A stretch of 64,000 nt of DNA. Source: Eutypa lata. Lineage: Eukaryota; Ascomycota; Sordariomycetes; Xylariales; Diatrypaceae. Every line of letters starts with the position of its first letter. Within the stretch, counting starts at the first letter, position 1. This document shows, piece by piece, positions 63,163-64,000 of this stretch. The notes beneath the pieces are model-generated. The model did not search any database. It was not told where the DNA came from and was given only the letters and a program-made list of their open reading frames with translations. The stretch is taken from assembly GCA_022661535.1 (NCBI GenBank), contig JAKULF010000014.1, forward strand, positions 62,001-126,000. Direction: 5' to 3'. A program made the position numbers and the translations under genes.

Positions 63163-64000
63163 ACTGTCGAGACCTAATTAGGCGACAATGATGACGAGGT
63201 AGGCAGAAGAGAATGGATGACAGTGAAGAAAGCTGAGATGAGACCAGATGTTAGGATCAATTGGTAGTGAAACGTGATGGCTTCAAGATCACCACGTGGT
63301 CGCAAACATTTATGCCGCTCCGAGACTTCAAAGTTGTGTAGTGAGTGTAGTGTAGATATTACGAATGGATATATACCTTAAGAGGTAGGTAGATAAGTAA
63401 TGCGAGCTTCGAATTGTAAAGTCGCAGATCGTGACGGAGACGCGCAAAGAAGCACTGTCCAAGATAGAAGCGCTAGGTAGGTACCTGAGTGCTAGGTGCA
63501 GCTTGGCAAGCAGGCAAGTGCCTTCAATGTTAGATCCATTTTGTTAAGGTTCATGTCTCACCCTCTTATCTTATCTTCTTCTTATCTAATCATATCTTAC
63601 TGTGTACATACCTAGGTACCTACATACATACATACATGTACCCAGCACTCCTGTCACCTGCTCACGTCCATACATCCAGTCATACATCCAGGTAGGCAGC
63701 CAAGTATGTAGCCAAGTACCCAACCGCACCTGCTTGCCACAAACATACGTAGCACGCAAGCACACATGTAACTACTACAGTTTCCAGTTGATGATGTTTT
63801 CTTCTATCAGTTTAGGCGGGGCTAGCGGGCAACTTCCGGTTGGGAGATAGAAATTCACAGCCACCCGGCATATGAAGGTGGGGAAGGCTATATATCGATA
63901 TAGTCCTCCAGACTCAATAGCGCGCCAGGGGGTATTTTTAATATGATTATTAGTACCGTTTTAAGGATCGATAGTCATTGCGACGACAGTACATAACCGT
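63163..64000. other. Upstream region of CBP80, no other gene seen
   Basis: Promoter side of CBP80. Rich in TACCTA/TACATACA words (63608-63640). A plus-strand frame at 63602-63850 is low-complexity and not called. Confidence 0.5.

Overview
The window looks like nuclear DNA of a filamentous ascomycete (Pezizomycotina, most likely Sordariomycetes; the class is inferred and cannot be fixed from sequence alone). The evidence is short spliceosomal introns (mostly about 46-180 nt) with GTRNGT donors and CTAAC-like branch points, fungal-type gene families (PMC1-type calcium pump, WSC proteins, PTH11/rhodopsin-like membrane protein, fungal Elp2 and CBP80), and a block with the signature of repeat-induced point mutation (RIP).

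Layout. 1 to ~3930 is an extremely A+T-rich, gene-less block almost free of CpA/TpG, read as an old RIP-destroyed repeat. 3.9-12.4 kb is gene-poor accessory-like DNA with two genes: a seven-helix rhodopsin-domain (PTH11-like) membrane protein at 6926-8195 and a SAM-dependent O-methyltransferase at 9572-10822. From 12.5 kb the window is gene-dense: a vacuolar/plasma-membrane Ca2+ P-type ATPase (12493-16228), a secreted haem peroxidase with two WSC domains (18222-20888), a Ulp2-type SUMO protease (about 22104-25820), a UPF0303/HbpS-like protein (27102-27958, minus), and a Pol III tRNA-like element (31321-31440).

The right part is mostly housekeeping: signal peptidase subunit SPC3 (32207-33173, minus), the mitochondrial import pore TOM40 (35177-36370, minus), a 6-phosphofructo-2-kinase whose bisphosphatase domain has lost its catalytic histidine (38168-40093), a USP-family deubiquitinase (41890-44560, minus), mitochondrial ribosomal protein uL5m (46820-48070), Hsp70 exchange factor FES1 (48388-49131, minus), actin (51273-52791), a mitochondrial GGQ release-factor-like protein (53371-54253, minus), a serine palmitoyltransferase small subunit (54981-55567), Elongator subunit ELP2 (56098-59720, minus) and nuclear cap-binding protein CBP80 (60486-63162, minus).

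The genes are independent monocistronic units, not an operon or an evident metabolite cluster. Exon joins were worked out by eye from splice signals and reading-frame phase; each span below covers first to last coding base and the exons are listed in the text. The most noteworthy signals are the RIP block, the His-to-Ala loss in the 2,6-bisphosphatase site, a long phased heat-shock-element array upstream of FES1, a 12-bp perfect inverted repeat at 6508-6558, the tRNA-like element with an oversized interior, and a possible spliced leader uORF on the 2-kinase gene. I did not find a convincing wholly new multi-gene system.
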